Source: Rhodospirillaceae bacterium
Lineage (GTDB): Bacteria > Pseudomonadota > Alphaproteobacteria > Dongiales > Dongiaceae
Direction of reading: 5' to 3'
DNA length: 64,000 nt
Assembly: GCA_016712715.1 (NCBI GenBank)
Contig: JADJQM010000003.1
Span: 682,001 to 746,000 of the forward strand
In this document: in pieces, positions 9,510 to 18,780 of the stretch
How positions within the stretch are numbered: the stretch's first letter is position 1
Layout: every line of letters begins with the position of its first letter
Notes under the pieces: generated by a model
What the model was told of the DNA's origin: nothing
Database searches by the model: none
The model's input: the letters and a program-made list of their open reading frames with translations, nothing else
Translations under genes and position numbers: made by a program

Positions 9510-10766
9510 TCAGAAATTGTCTTTGAGCCAGGTGCCGAACCGGCCGATGAGGCCGGTCGACGCCTGTTCGCGTGGTTTGCCGGGGCGCAAGGCATCGGCA
9601 TCGGTTTCGAGGGCGTAGGAAAGCAGGCCGGACGCGGTGGCAAAGGCCGGGCCGTTGGTCGCATCGGCGAGGCCGTGAATGCGCAAGGGCCTGCCCATGC
9701 GCACCTGTTTGTCGAGCACGAGAGCGGATAGCTCGCGCACCCCGGAAAGCTGGCTTGCGCCGCCGGTCAGCACGACGCGGCGCCCGGCGACCTTGTCGAA
9801 TCCCGAGCTCTCCAGGCGCGAGCGCACCAGCTCGAAGGTTTCCTCAAGGCGCGGCTGGATGATGCCGATGAGGATCGAGCGCGGAATGGCGTTCATCAGC
9901 CCGTTCTCTTCCTCGCCCACCTGCGGCACCTGGATGATCTCGCGCTCATCGGCCGGCGTCGCCAGGCAATTGCCATAGAGCGTCTTCATGCGCTCGGCAT
10001 GGGTGAGCGGGGTGGAAAGGCCGCGGGCGATGTCGTTGGTGACATGGCCGCCGCCGATCGGCACCGAATCGGTATAGACGACATGGCCGTCGAAAAAGAC
10101 GGCAAGCGAGGTCGTGCCGGCGCCCATGTCGATGACAGTCACCCCCAGATCCATTTCGTCATCCACCAGAGTCGAGAGACCGGACGCGAAAGGCGATACC
10201 ACGAGTGCCTTGATATCGAGGTGACATTTTGCAACGCAATTGGTGAGGTTGCGCACGGCACCCGCCGCGGCGGTGATGACATGCATGTCGACGCCGAGTC
10301 GCTCGCCGAACATCCCGCGCGGATCGCGGATGCCCTTCGAGCCGTCGATCGAATAGCCGACCGGGATCGAGTGAATGAGGCGCCGCTCCGAATTGCCGTT
10401 TATCTGGCTGCCATGCATCAGCACGCGTTCGAGATCATGCTCGCCCACTTCGCGCCCGGCCAAGGGCACTTCGACGCCGACTGTCTGCGAGGCGGGGTAG
10501 CCGCCCGAGAGATTGAGCACCACCTCGTGGATCGTCTCGCCCGCCATCTGCTCGGCCGCGTGCACGGTCGAGAGCACGGCCATCTCGGCCTGCTCCATGT
10601 CGACGATCGAGCCGGCCCGCACGCCGCGCGACACCTGATGGCCGATGCCGATCACGTTCGGCCTTCCGTCATCGGCCACCCGCGCGATGAAGCAGCAGAT
10701 CTTGCTGCTGCCGACGTCGATGGCGGCGATCAGGCCGTTCTTGGGGGCGATGCGAGGCTTCTTCAT
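9510..10766 (-). CDS. ftsA: Cell division actin-like protein FtsA
   Basis: A 418-residue actin-fold ATPase that tethers FtsZ to the membrane and recruits the divisome. The phosphate-1 loop AIDVGSSKICCF lies at residues 14-25, the SHS2/1C region follows with GSQINGNSERRLIHSIPVGY, phosphate-2 is VIDMGAGTTSLAVF, and the adenosine motif is VVLTGGASQLSG. The C-terminus GRFGTWLKDNF is the amphipathic membrane-targeting helix. The gene sits 21 bases after ftsQ and 40 bases before ftsZ on the minus strand, the standard ftsQ-ftsA-ftsZ order. Confidence 0.97.
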   Translation of the reverse strand: MKKPRIAPKNGLIAAIDVGSSKICCFIARVADDGRPNVIGIGHQVSRGVRAGSIVDMEQAEMAVLSTVHAAEQMAGETIHEVVLNLSGGYPASQTVGVEVPLAGREVGEHDLERVLMHGSQINGNSERRLIHSIPVGYSIDGSKGIRDPRGMFGERLGVDMHVITAAAGAVRNLTNCVAKCHLDIKALVVSPFASGLSTLVDDEMDLGVTVIDMGAGTTSLAVFFDGHVVYTDSVPIGGGHVTNDIARGLSTPLTHAERMKTLYGNCLATPADEREIIQVPQVGEEENGLMNAIPRSILIGIIQPRLEETFELVRSRLESSGFDKVAGRRVVLTGGASQLSGVRELSALVLDKQVRMGRPLRIHGLADATNGPAFATASGLLSYALETDADALRPGKPREQASTGLIGRFGTWLKDNF

Positions 10767-10787
10767 GGTCTCGGTCTTCCTCGCCCG

Positions 10788-11801
10788 TCAGGTTGCGTTG
10801 TTCTTGTCGACCGATGTCGACAAGGGCGTTGCCGCCGGGGTGAGGATGGGTTGTTCTTCAGGCGCCGCCTTGCCAGCCGGCGCCGTCTGATCGGATTTCT
10901 TCTTGGCACCCTCGGCATCCTCGGCCACCGCCGGATGTGCCTGGCGCACGATCAATTTATCGTCCTGCCGCAGGTCGATGACGCTGATATCCTTGTCGAG
11001 CAGCCGGTGCTGCCGTTCGAGGCTCGCAAAACGCGCCCAGGCAGCCTCTGCCGCCAATTCCGGCAGCTTCACATCGACACCATTGTCAAGGCGCAGGTTC
11101 CAGCGGCGATTACCGACCAGGACAGCAGCCGTCACGCGCTGCTGGAGGCTGGGTTCCAGCGCCAGCATGGTAAAAAGCTCGCCGGCCTTCTGCGGAGCGG
11201 CGTCGCCGACGATGACGGGCAGCTTGCCGAAGCGCGCCACATCCTTCACCGCGAGCACGTCGCCGGTGCGGCTGACAAGATAGAAGGTGCCCTTCTTCTG
11301 CCACAGCGCCAAGGGCTCAGCCTCGGTCAGCGTGACACGGAGAGTATCTGGCAGGCGCCGTTCCACCGCGGCCGCCGTCACCCAGGGAAGATCAACGATG
11401 CGCTGGCGCGCCGCTTCAAGATCGATGTCGAGAATGGCGTCGCCCTTGAGCGCGCCCAAAGCCAGCATGACGTCTTCCTTGGGCGTTTCCTTGCGGCCTT
11501 CGACTTCCAGCGATGCCAGCGCATAACCCGCATCGGCGGTGGTTGCGACAAAGCGCTGGCCGGCGAGGTCGGCGAAATAGCCGGTCCAGCCGCTGCTGAT
11601 GGCCCAATAGCCGATGCCGCCCACCGACATGCCGAGACCGAGCACGATGCCGACCGTCATCAGGTGCCGCTCCAGCGCCGTCTTCGGGCGCTTGCGCACG
11701 GGCACACGCTGCGTGCTGCTGATCGGGCGCTTACGTAACATGCCGCCCACCATCGGCATGGTGGCGGCCGCCGCACCCTGATGCGCGGTTACGCGTCGCA
11801 T
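10788..11801 (-). CDS. ftsQ: Cell division protein FtsQ
   Basis: A 337-residue bitopic membrane protein. It has a basic cytoplasmic N-terminus (about residues 1-45, with RKRP motifs), one transmembrane segment (about 48-70, MTVGIVLGLGMSVGGIGYW), a POTRA domain beginning around ASLEVEGRKETPKEDVM, and a beta domain with DLPWVTAAAVERRLPDTL, the most conserved FtsQ stretch. The C-terminal 50 residues are a charged Lys/Ala/Pro tail. FtsQ links FtsA/FtsZ to FtsL, FtsB and FtsW/FtsI. The start overlaps the end of ddl by 13 bases; later in-frame ATGs (for example at 11759) are possible alternatives. Confidence 0.92.
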   Translation of the reverse strand: MRRVTAHQGAAAATMPMVGGMLRKRPISSTQRVPVRKRPKTALERHLMTVGIVLGLGMSVGGIGYWAISSGWTGYFADLAGQRFVATTADAGYALASLEVEGRKETPKEDVMLALGALKGDAILDIDLEAARQRIVDLPWVTAAAVERRLPDTLRVTLTEAEPLALWQKKGTFYLVSRTGDVLAVKDVARFGKLPVIVGDAAPQKAGELFTMLALEPSLQQRVTAAVLVGNRRWNLRLDNGVDVKLPELAAEAAWARFASLERQHRLLDKDISVIDLRQDDKLIVRQAHPAVAEDAEGAKKKSDQTAPAGKAAPEEQPILTPAATPLSTSVDKNNAT

Positions 11802-12712
11802 TGCGCGTGCTCCACCATCCAGGACACCAGTTCGGGATAGGACATGCCGAGATACTTGGCCTGTTCCGGCACCAGGCTGAGTTCGGTCATGCCCGGCTGG
11901 GTGTTGGTTTCCAGCAGGTAGATCTCGCTCGTTCCACCTTTGCCGGTATCGTCATAGCGGAAGTCCGAGCGCGAGACGCCGCGGCAGCCCAGCGCCTGAT
12001 GCGCCGCCAAGGCCATGCGCAGGCATTCGGCATAGACATCGGACGGCAGCGGTGCTGGCACCAGATGCTCGGTCATGCCGCCGGTATATTTGTTGGCGTA
12101 GTCGTAGAAGCCGGATTTGGGCCGCAATTCGGTGACGGCCATCGCCTTGTCGCCCATCACGCCGCAGGTCAGCTCGCGGCCCGGGATGAAACGCTCCGCC
12201 AGCACCACATCGCCGAACGGCCAATCGATGCCGGCGAAGGGCTTCGCGTTGTCGCCGGCCTTGATGATGGTGACGCCGACGCTGGAACCTTCATTGTAGG
12301 GCTTCACGACATAGGGGCGCGGCAGCGGATCGCCCGCCACGACCTCGGCCCGGCTGAGCAGCTTGCCTTCCGGCACGCGCAGGCCCGCCGCCACGAACAG
12401 GCGCTTGGCCATCGTCTTGTCCATGGCGAGCGCTTAGGCCATCAGCCCGGAATGGGTATAGGGAATCTTGAGGAGGTTGAGCACGCCTTGAATATTGCCG
12501 TCCTCGCCGAAGCGGCCATGGAGGGCGTTGAACACCACGTCGGGGCGCTGTGCCTTCAATTGCGCGATCACGGCGCCAAGCTCGACGCCCGCATCCAGGG
12601 TCTCGACGGTATAGCCGGCTTCCTTAAGCGCTGCCGCGCAATTGGCGCCGGAGGCCAATGAGACCTCGCGCTCTGCCGACAAACCACCCATCAGGACCGT
12701 GACGCGCTTCAT
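11789..12712 (-). CDS. ddlB: D-alanine--D-alanine ligase Ddl, interrupted by an in-frame TAA as sequenced
   Basis: Ddl joins two D-alanines for the MurF substrate. The first 92 codons (MKRVTVLMGGLSAEREVSL ... IPYTHSGLMA) are a normal N-terminal domain with the ALHGRFGEDG motif. A TAA at 12434-12436 follows, and the same frame continues ALAMDKTMAKRLF through the ATP-grasp domain, with VVKPYNEGSSVGV, ELTCGVMG and LLETNTQPGMTELS, to a stop at 11789. In relatives the stop position is a small residue, usually Ser in the motif (L/V)ASALAMDK. The break separates the first domain from the rest, so two free pieces are unlikely to work. Since no other ddl is visible and all surrounding genes are intact, a sequencing error is the favoured explanation. 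Confidence 0.88.
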
Positions 12713-12729
12713 ACTCGGGTCAACTCCAC

Positions 12730-13689
12730 TTAAGCTTCAGATTTCGGGGCGATGGCGAGCGAACTGTCCGCCGGCACACCGATGCGCTTGATTTCCCAGG
12801 CCAGATCCACGCCGCTCGTTTCCTTGACGCGGCGCCGCACCATCTCGCCCAGCGCCTCGATATCGGCAGCGGTGGCATTGCCCGTGTTGATCAGGAAGTT
12901 GCAATGCTTCTCCGACACCATGGCACCGCCCAGCATCAGGCCGCGGCAGCCGGCCTTGTCGACCAGTTCCCAGGCTTTGCCGCCCACGGGATTGACAAAG
13001 GTGCTGCCACCCGTGCGGGCCCGCACGGGCTGGCTCTCTTCGCGCGCGGCCTGGATTTCGTTGAGCCGCTGCTGGATGATGGCGGGATCGCCGGCATGGC
13101 CGATCAGCTCGGCGCCGCAGAAAATCCAGTCATCGGCAACGTTGCTGTGGCGATAGGTAAAGCCCATGCCGGCCTTGTCGAGACGGTGCAGGTTGCCCTT
13201 GCGATCGACCGCCGTTGCCGCCGCCAGTACCTGCGACAGATCGCTGCCATAGGCACCGGCATTCATGCGGCAGGCACCGCCGATCGTGCCCGGAATGCCG
13301 GACAGGAATTCAAGGCCGGCGATGCCGGCACCCCGCGCCGCCAGCGCCACATTGAGATCGAGCGCCGCGGCGCCGGTATAGACATGCGTGCCTTCGGTGC
13401 GGATCTCGGCGAAGGCGCGACCCAGCCGGATGACGACGCCGGGGATGCCACCGTCGCGCACCAACAGGTTGGAGCCGACACCCAGCACGGTGACCGCGAC
13501 ATCGGCCGGGCAACCGGCGAGGAAGGCCTGCAGATCGGTAACATCGGCCGGCTTGAACAGCACTTCGGCCGGACCGCCGACGCGGAACCAGGTGACATTG
13601 GCCAGGCTCGCGCCCTCGCTTAAGCGACCGCGCACAGCGGGCAGTCGTTCGAGCAGGCTTGGCTGTCTGGTCATGGCCGGCCTCATCAT
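12730..13689 (-). CDS. murB: UDP-N-acetylenolpyruvoylglucosamine reductase MurB
   Basis: A 319-residue FAD enzyme that makes UDP-MurNAc. The FAD-binding motif VTVLGVGSNLLVRDGGI, the substrate loop RMNAGAYGSD, the GGSTFVNP motif carrying the catalytic serine, and the C-terminal NFLINTGNATAADI stretch (type I MurB arrangement) are all visible. The start ATG at 13687-13689 overlaps the murC stop as ATGA, so translation is coupled; a second ATG directly follows. Ddl begins 17 bases downstream. The protein acts in the cytoplasm. Confidence 0.96.
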   Translation of the reverse strand: MMRPAMTRQPSLLERLPAVRGRLSEGASLANVTWFRVGGPAEVLFKPADVTDLQAFLAGCPADVAVTVLGVGSNLLVRDGGIPGVVIRLGRAFAEIRTEGTHVYTGAAALDLNVALAARGAGIAGLEFLSGIPGTIGGACRMNAGAYGSDLSQVLAAATAVDRKGNLHRLDKAGMGFTYRHSNVADDWIFCGAELIGHAGDPAIIQQRLNEIQAAREESQPVRARTGGSTFVNPVGGKAWELVDKAGCRGLMLGGAMVSEKHCNFLINTGNATAADIEALGEMVRRRVKETSGVDLAWEIKRIGVPADSSLAIAPKSEA

Positions 13690-15116
13690 TTCGCCTCGAG
13701 CAGCGGTTTGAGTTCAGCGGGAAGGGCATGGGCCCAGGTCGTGATGGTGCCGGCACCCAGGCACACGACCAGATCGCCGGCATGCACCAGCGGCGCCACC
13801 ATGGCGGCGAGATCCTTGGGGTCGACGAGATGCTCGACATGGCGATGGCCGCGCTCGCGCAGGCCCTGTACCAGCGCCGCGCCGTTGATGCCCTCGATCG
13901 GCGTTTCACCGGCGGCATAGACATCGGCGATGATGACGTGGTCGGCATCGTTGAAGCAGGTGCAGAAATCCTCGAACAGGTTCTGCAGGCGCGAATAGCG
14001 GTGCGGCTGCATGACGGCGATGACCTTGCCGGGCGCGGTGGCGCTCGCCGTAGCCTGGCGTGCCGCCTTCAGCACGGCGCTGATCTCGACCGGGTGATGG
14101 CCGTAATCGTCGATGACCGTCACGCCGGCCACTTCGCCGGTGCGGGTGAAGCGGCGCTTCACGCCACCAAAGCCGGCAAGTCCCTTGCGCAGCGTGTCGT
14201 CGTCGACGCCCATCTCATTTGCCACCGCGATGGCAGCGAGGCTGTTCTGCACATTGTGCTGGCCGACCATGGGCAGGCGCATGCCTTTGATCTCCCGCTC
14301 CGTCTCGCGGAAGCGGTCGCTCACCACCACGGTGAAGGTCGAGCCGGACGGTGCCATTTCAAGCTCGGTCGCACGGATATCGGCCTGCGGCGAGAAGCCA
14401 TAGGTGATGATGCGCCGGTCGGCGAGGCGCGGGATCATCGCCTGCACCACAGGATGGTCGATACACAACGCGGCAAAGCCATAGAAGGGGATGTTCTTGA
14501 CGAACTCCTCATAGGCGCGGTTCATCGCCTCGACCGAGCCGTAATGATCGAGATGCTCCGGGTCCATGTTGGTGACAATGGCGATGGTAGCCGGCAGTTT
14601 GACGAACGTGCCGTCGCTCTCATCGGCCTCGACCACCATCCAGTCGCCAGCGCCCAGGCGCGCATTGGTGCCGTAGTTGTTGATGATGCCGCCATTGATG
14701 ACTGTTGGGTCGAAGCCGCCGGCCTCCAGCAAGGCCGCCACCAGCGAGGTGGTCGTCGTCTTGCCGTGGGTCCCACCGATGGCAACCGACCATTTGAGGC
14801 GCATGAGCTCGCCCAGCATCTCCGCCCGGCGCACCACGGGCAGCAGCTTGGCGCGCGCCGCCAGCACTTCCGGATTATCGGGCTTCACGGCCGATGAAAT
14901 GACGATGACCGCGGCGTCGGCCAGATTCTCGGCCCGGTGGCCGATCTCGACCGGGATGCCTTTGTCTTTGAGGCGCTTGGTGTTGTAGCTGTCGGCAAGG
15001 TCCGAGCCGCGCACCTTGTAGCCGAGATTGTGCAGGATCTCGGCAATGCCGCTCATACCGATCCCGCCGATGCCGACGAAATGGATGACGCCGATGTCGA
15101 GTGGTAGGGCGCGCAT
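13686..15116 (-). CDS. murC: UDP-N-acetylmuramate--L-alanine ligase MurC
   Basis: A 476-residue Mur ligase that adds L-Ala to UDP-MurNAc. The N-terminal Rossmann motif IHFVGIGGIGMSGIAEIL starts at about residue 11, the ATP P-loop is GGTHGKTTTTSLV, and later motifs include EADESDGTF, NMDPEHLDHYG and DDYGHHPVEI. The start chosen (MRALPLDIG, 15114-15116) shares its A with the murG stop (TGATG), and the residues after it match the family; the longer open frame upstream is the antisense of murG. The downstream gene murB overlaps as ATGA. Confidence 0.97.
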   Translation of the reverse strand: MRALPLDIGVIHFVGIGGIGMSGIAEILHNLGYKVRGSDLADSYNTKRLKDKGIPVEIGHRAENLADAAVIVISSAVKPDNPEVLAARAKLLPVVRRAEMLGELMRLKWSVAIGGTHGKTTTTSLVAALLEAGGFDPTVINGGIINNYGTNARLGAGDWMVVEADESDGTFVKLPATIAIVTNMDPEHLDHYGSVEAMNRAYEEFVKNIPFYGFAALCIDHPVVQAMIPRLADRRIITYGFSPQADIRATELEMAPSGSTFTVVVSDRFRETEREIKGMRLPMVGQHNVQNSLAAIAVANEMGVDDDTLRKGLAGFGGVKRRFTRTGEVAGVTVIDDYGHHPVEISAVLKAARQATASATAPGKVIAVMQPHRYSRLQNLFEDFCTCFNDADHVIIADVYAAGETPIEGINGAALVQGLRERGHRHVEHLVDPKDLAAMVAPLVHAGDLVVCLGAGTITTWAHALPAELKPLLEAK

Positions 15117-16258
15117 CACGCTGTCTCCGCTTGAAGAATTTTCTGCCGGCTCGCCGGAACGAGGTTCATCACCACGTCGGCCAGGCGTTCGCTCGCATCG
15201 CGCCGCCCCAGCTTGCGCGCGGCCGTGGCGGCGAGGTCGAGCCGGTCGGGATGGCTGAGGATGGTGGTGAGCCGCTCGGCGATCGAGGCCGGCGACAAGG
15301 CTGTTTCGGTGAGCACCCAGCCGGCACCGGGGCCTTCGAGGGCACGGGCATTGGCCAATTGGTGATCGTCGATGGAACCGGGCAGCGGGACCATCAGCGA
15401 CGGGCGGCCCGCTGCGGTCAGCTCCGTGACGGTCGAGGCGCCCGAGCGGCACAGCACCAGATGGGCTACCGCAAGGCGCGCCGGCATGTCTTCGAAAAAG
15501 GGCTTCAACTCGACCTGCAGGCCGGTCGCCCGGTAAGCATCGGCCACGGCATCGAGATCTTCCGGCCGGCATTGCTGCACGATCCGGAGGCGATTGCGCA
15601 ACTCACTTGAGATGAGGGCGATCCCCGCCGGAATATGGCGCGAGAAGGACCGCGCCCCCAGGCTGCCGCCGAAGATGAGGAGATTGATCGGTTCGAAACC
15701 GCGTGGCGCGCGATAGGGCTGGTCAGCCAGGGCCGCGATCGCCGGGCGCACCGGGTTGCCGGTGACGATGCGCTTTTCGGCCGGCAGATCATCGGCAAAG
15801 CGCACCTTGGGAAAGCTCAGCGCAATCTTGCTGGCGCGCTTCATCAGGAAGCGGTTGGCGCGCCCCGCCACGGCATTCTGTTCATGCAGCACGGTGCGGC
15901 ACTCGCGCTGCTGGGCGGCGAGCAACGGCGGCACGGAAGGATAGCCGCCGAAACCGACCGTCACCACCGGATCGAGGCGCTTGATGAGGCTGCGGCACTG
16001 GAAGTAGCCGAGCGCCAGGCGCGCGAGGTTCTTGAGTTTCGGCACCAGCCCCTTGCCGGCGACGCCACCGGACGATACGTGATGCACCACCACCTCAGGC
16101 AGGCGGTTGCCGAAACCCTGGCCCCGCTCGTCGGTAATGAGATCGACGCGGCAGCCGCGCCGCAGCAGGGCCTCTGCCAGCGCTTCCGCCGGGAACATGT
16201 GGCCGCCGGTGCCGCCGGCTGCCAAGACCACCTGGATGCGGTTATCGTTCGCGATCAT
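15116..16258 (-). CDS. murG: Lipid II synthase MurG (GlcNAc transferase)
   Basis: A 380-residue peripheral membrane glycosyltransferase that converts lipid I to lipid II. The glycine-rich motif VVLAAGGTGGHMFPAEAL is at residues 10-27; FGGYPSVPPLLAA, LHEQNAVAGRANR, FGGSLGARSFS and the C-terminal CRSGASTVTEL and MVPLPGSIDDHQ motifs are all present. The start ATG 16256-16258 overlaps the ftsW stop as ATGA. Positioned between ftsW and murC as in most alphaproteobacterial dcw clusters. Confidence 0.97.
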   Translation of the reverse strand: MIANDNRIQVVLAAGGTGGHMFPAEALAEALLRRGCRVDLITDERGQGFGNRLPEVVVHHVSSGGVAGKGLVPKLKNLARLALGYFQCRSLIKRLDPVVTVGFGGYPSVPPLLAAQQRECRTVLHEQNAVAGRANRFLMKRASKIALSFPKVRFADDLPAEKRIVTGNPVRPAIAALADQPYRAPRGFEPINLLIFGGSLGARSFSRHIPAGIALISSELRNRLRIVQQCRPEDLDAVADAYRATGLQVELKPFFEDMPARLAVAHLVLCRSGASTVTELTAAGRPSLMVPLPGSIDDHQLANARALEGPGAGWVLTETALSPASIAERLTTILSHPDRLDLAATAARKLGRRDASERLADVVMNLVPASRQKILQAETA

Positions 16259-17379
16259 GGCTCGACGCTCCCCGGGAAGCGCCGGCGGGTGAGCGCCAGC
16301 AGCATGCCGACGCCAAGGCCGATGGCCACGATCGACGAACCGCCATAGGAGATGAACGGCAGCGTCATGCCCTTGGTCGGCATCAGGTGCAGGGTCGATG
16401 CCATGTTGACGATCGCCTGCAGACCGAACGAAGTGATGAGCCCGGTCGCAGCCAGGATGATGAAGTGATTGTGCTCGCCCAACAGCCGCGACAGGGCGCG
16501 CAGCACGATGAAGGCAAAGAGCGCCACCAGGATGAGGCAAACAATGAGGCCGAATTCCTCGCCGGCCACGGCAAAGACGAAGTCGGCATGGGCGTCCTGC
16601 AGCACCAGCTTTACCGACCCTTCGCCCGGACCCTTGCCATATAGCCCGCCATTCTGGAACGCCTCGAGCGCGCGATCGATCTGATAGGTGTCGCCGCTGG
16701 CCGGGTTGAAGAACTGGTCGATGCGCTCGGTCACATGTGGCAACGCGAAATAGGCGCCGACCAGGCCGGCCACACCGGCACCCACCAGCAACAGCACCCA
16801 GAAGATGGGGAGGCCCGCGATGAAGAACTGCGCCGCCCAGGTCGCGGTGACGACGGCGGTCATGCCGAGATCCGGCTGCTTGAGGAGTACCAGCACGACG
16901 GCAAGATAGGAACCGATGGCGATGAAATTGCCGGGAATGCCGGGCGAGGTCTTCTGCAGCGAGAACATCCAGGCGGCAAAGACGGCAAAGCAGGGCTTGA
17001 GAAACTCGGAGGGTTGCAGCGACAGGGGCCCGACCGAGATCCAGCGCGTGGCGCCCTTGATCTCGGCACCCATGAACAGGGTCATCGCGGTCAACACGAA
17101 GAACACGAAGAACAGGATGACGCCGAGGCGCCGCACCTGTTTGGCCGACAGCATCGAGATGAACACCACCGTGCCGATCGCCAGCGGCAGCATCAGATAA
17201 TGGCGCCGCACCAGGGCGAAACTGTCCATGCCGATGCGCGTCGCCACCGCCGGGCTCGCCGCCAGCACCAGGATGGCGCCGATGAAAGCAAGCGCGATGA
17301 CCGCCGCAAGCATCCAGCGGTCGACCGTCCACCACCATTGGGCCACCATCGAGCGGTCGGTGCGCGCAAAGCCCCTCAT
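16255..17379 (-). CDS. ftsW: Septal peptidoglycan polymerase FtsW (SEDS family)
   Basis: A 374-residue polytopic protein with about ten hydrophobic segments beginning after the basic N-terminus MRGFARTDRSM. SEDS signatures include LSLQPSEFLKP, the loop DAHADFVFAVAGEEFG, and the C-terminal PTKGMTLPFISYGGSS. FtsW polymerises glycan strands at the septum together with FtsI. The start overlaps the murD stop by ATGA and the stop overlaps murG by ATGA, so it sits inside a translationally coupled block. Confidence 0.96.
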   Translation of the reverse strand: MRGFARTDRSMVAQWWWTVDRWMLAAVIALAFIGAILVLAASPAVATRIGMDSFALVRRHYLMLPLAIGTVVFISMLSAKQVRRLGVILFFVFFVLTAMTLFMGAEIKGATRWISVGPLSLQPSEFLKPCFAVFAAWMFSLQKTSPGIPGNFIAIGSYLAVVLVLLKQPDLGMTAVVTATWAAQFFIAGLPIFWVLLLVGAGVAGLVGAYFALPHVTERIDQFFNPASGDTYQIDRALEAFQNGGLYGKGPGEGSVKLVLQDAHADFVFAVAGEEFGLIVCLILVALFAFIVLRALSRLLGEHNHFIILAATGLITSFGLQAIVNMASTLHLMPTKGMTLPFISYGGSSIVAIGLGVGMLLALTRRRFPGSVEP

Positions 17380-18773
17380 GCGGCCCCCTTCTTCGCGACC
17401 AGGTCTTCGACCAGGGCGCGGAACCGGTTGCCGCGGATTTCGAAGTTCGGGTACTGATCGAAAGAGGCGCAGGCTGGCGACAGGAGCACCACGGCACCGG
17501 GCTTTTTTTCGCGCTGCGCCAGCGCATGTGACTCAGCCACGGCCTTTTCCAGCGTGCCGCTTATCGTGGTCGGAAAGGCGCGGTTGATCTGCTTGGTGAA
17601 AGCCAGTGCCGCCTCGCCGATCAGGAAGCCGTGGCGGATCTTCTTGTAGTAGGGCTCAAGTCCGGCCAATCCGCCTTCCTTGGCCTTGCCGCCGATGATC
17701 CAATAAATGTTGTCATAGCAGGCCAGCGCCTTTTCGGCGGCATCGGCATTGGTCGCCTTGCTGTCATTGATGTAGCGGATGCCGCCCATTGTCGCGACCA
17801 GTTCCTGCCGGTGCGCCAAACCTGGATAACTCTGGAAACCAGCCACGATCTCATCCGCAGAAAGGCCCAGCGCCTTCGCCGCTACATAGGCGGCGGCGGC
17901 ATTCTGCCAATTGTGCTTGCCCGGCAAGGCGGCGATGGTCTTGAGGTCCAGCACGTTACGCGGTGCGCCCTTGATCGCATCGACCAACTGGCCGTCGGCC
18001 GTGACATAGACCCCGCCCTCGACCTTCTTCTCCGCCGAGATGGACACCAGGCGGCGGCCTTTATCCTTGAAGGCGGCAAAGGTCTGGCTGCTGGGCGCAT
18101 CGTCGAGACCGACAATGCCGAGGCTCGACTGGCCCTTGGGCGCCAGGACCTTCTGCTTGGACGCGATATAACCCGCCATCCCGCCATGGCGGTCGAGATG
18201 GTCCGGCGTGATGTTGAGCAGGATCGCGATGTCGGCAAGCGGCGTTGGCGTGATATCGAGCTGGTAGGAGGAAAGCTCCAGCACATAGATGCCGTCAAGT
18301 CCGACCGGCGCCAGTGACAAGGCCGCCTGGCCGAGATTTCCGCCCACTTCGACGCGGCGCCCGGCGGACTTCAGCACATGGGCAATGAGCGTCGTCGTGG
18401 TCGACTTGCCGTTGGTGCCCGTGATGCAGACGAAGCGCGCCTGCGGCTGCGCCTTGCCCAGCATCTCGATGTCGGAGATGATTGGCTTGCCCGCCGCCAT
18501 CGCCGCGGCCGCCACCGGATGCGGCGCCGGGAAAGTGGTGGGGATGCCGGGGCTCATCAGCAGCGCATCGATGTCAGCCCAATCGGCGTTCTTCAGGTCA
18601 AACAGGATGTCGGCCGGCGCCGCCGCGCGCGCGGTTTCGGAATCGTCCCAGGCCAGAACCCGCGCACCCGACCGGATCAGGGCTTCCGCCGTCGCAGCAC
18701 CGGAACGGCCGAGGCCCAGCACCGCATAGGTGTGGCCGGCAATTCCGGGAATGCTGAGGCTGAGGTCGGCCAT
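17376..18773 (-). CDS. murD: UDP-N-acetylmuramoylalanine--D-glutamate ligase MurD
   Basis: A 465-residue Mur ligase adding D-Glu. The N-terminal motif YAVLGLGRSGAATAEAL binds the UDP moiety, the P-loop is CITGTNGKSTTTTLIAHVL, the carbamylated-lysine region and NITPDHLDRHGGM follow, and FINDSKATNADAAEKAL-type sequence (YINDSKATN) is the third ATP motif. Seven bases separate it from mraY upstream; downstream it overlaps ftsW as ATGA. The enzyme acts in the cytoplasm between MurC and MurE. Confidence 0.97.
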   Translation of the reverse strand: MADLSLSIPGIAGHTYAVLGLGRSGAATAEALIRSGARVLAWDDSETARAAAPADILFDLKNADWADIDALLMSPGIPTTFPAPHPVAAAAMAAGKPIISDIEMLGKAQPQARFVCITGTNGKSTTTTLIAHVLKSAGRRVEVGGNLGQAALSLAPVGLDGIYVLELSSYQLDITPTPLADIAILLNITPDHLDRHGGMAGYIASKQKVLAPKGQSSLGIVGLDDAPSSQTFAAFKDKGRRLVSISAEKKVEGGVYVTADGQLVDAIKGAPRNVLDLKTIAALPGKHNWQNAAAAYVAAKALGLSADEIVAGFQSYPGLAHRQELVATMGGIRYINDSKATNADAAEKALACYDNIYWIIGGKAKEGGLAGLEPYYKKIRHGFLIGEAALAFTKQINRAFPTTISGTLEKAVAESHALAQREKKPGAVVLLSPACASFDQYPNFEIRGNRFRALVEDLVAKKGAA

Positions 18774-18780
18774 CTCGTCC

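Noticed and set aside
13010..13029. Perfect 20-bp palindrome CCCGTGCGGGCCCGCACGGG
   Set aside because: It is inside murB and encodes the conserved PVRARTG segment; GC-rich codon choice accounts for it and no site function is indicated.
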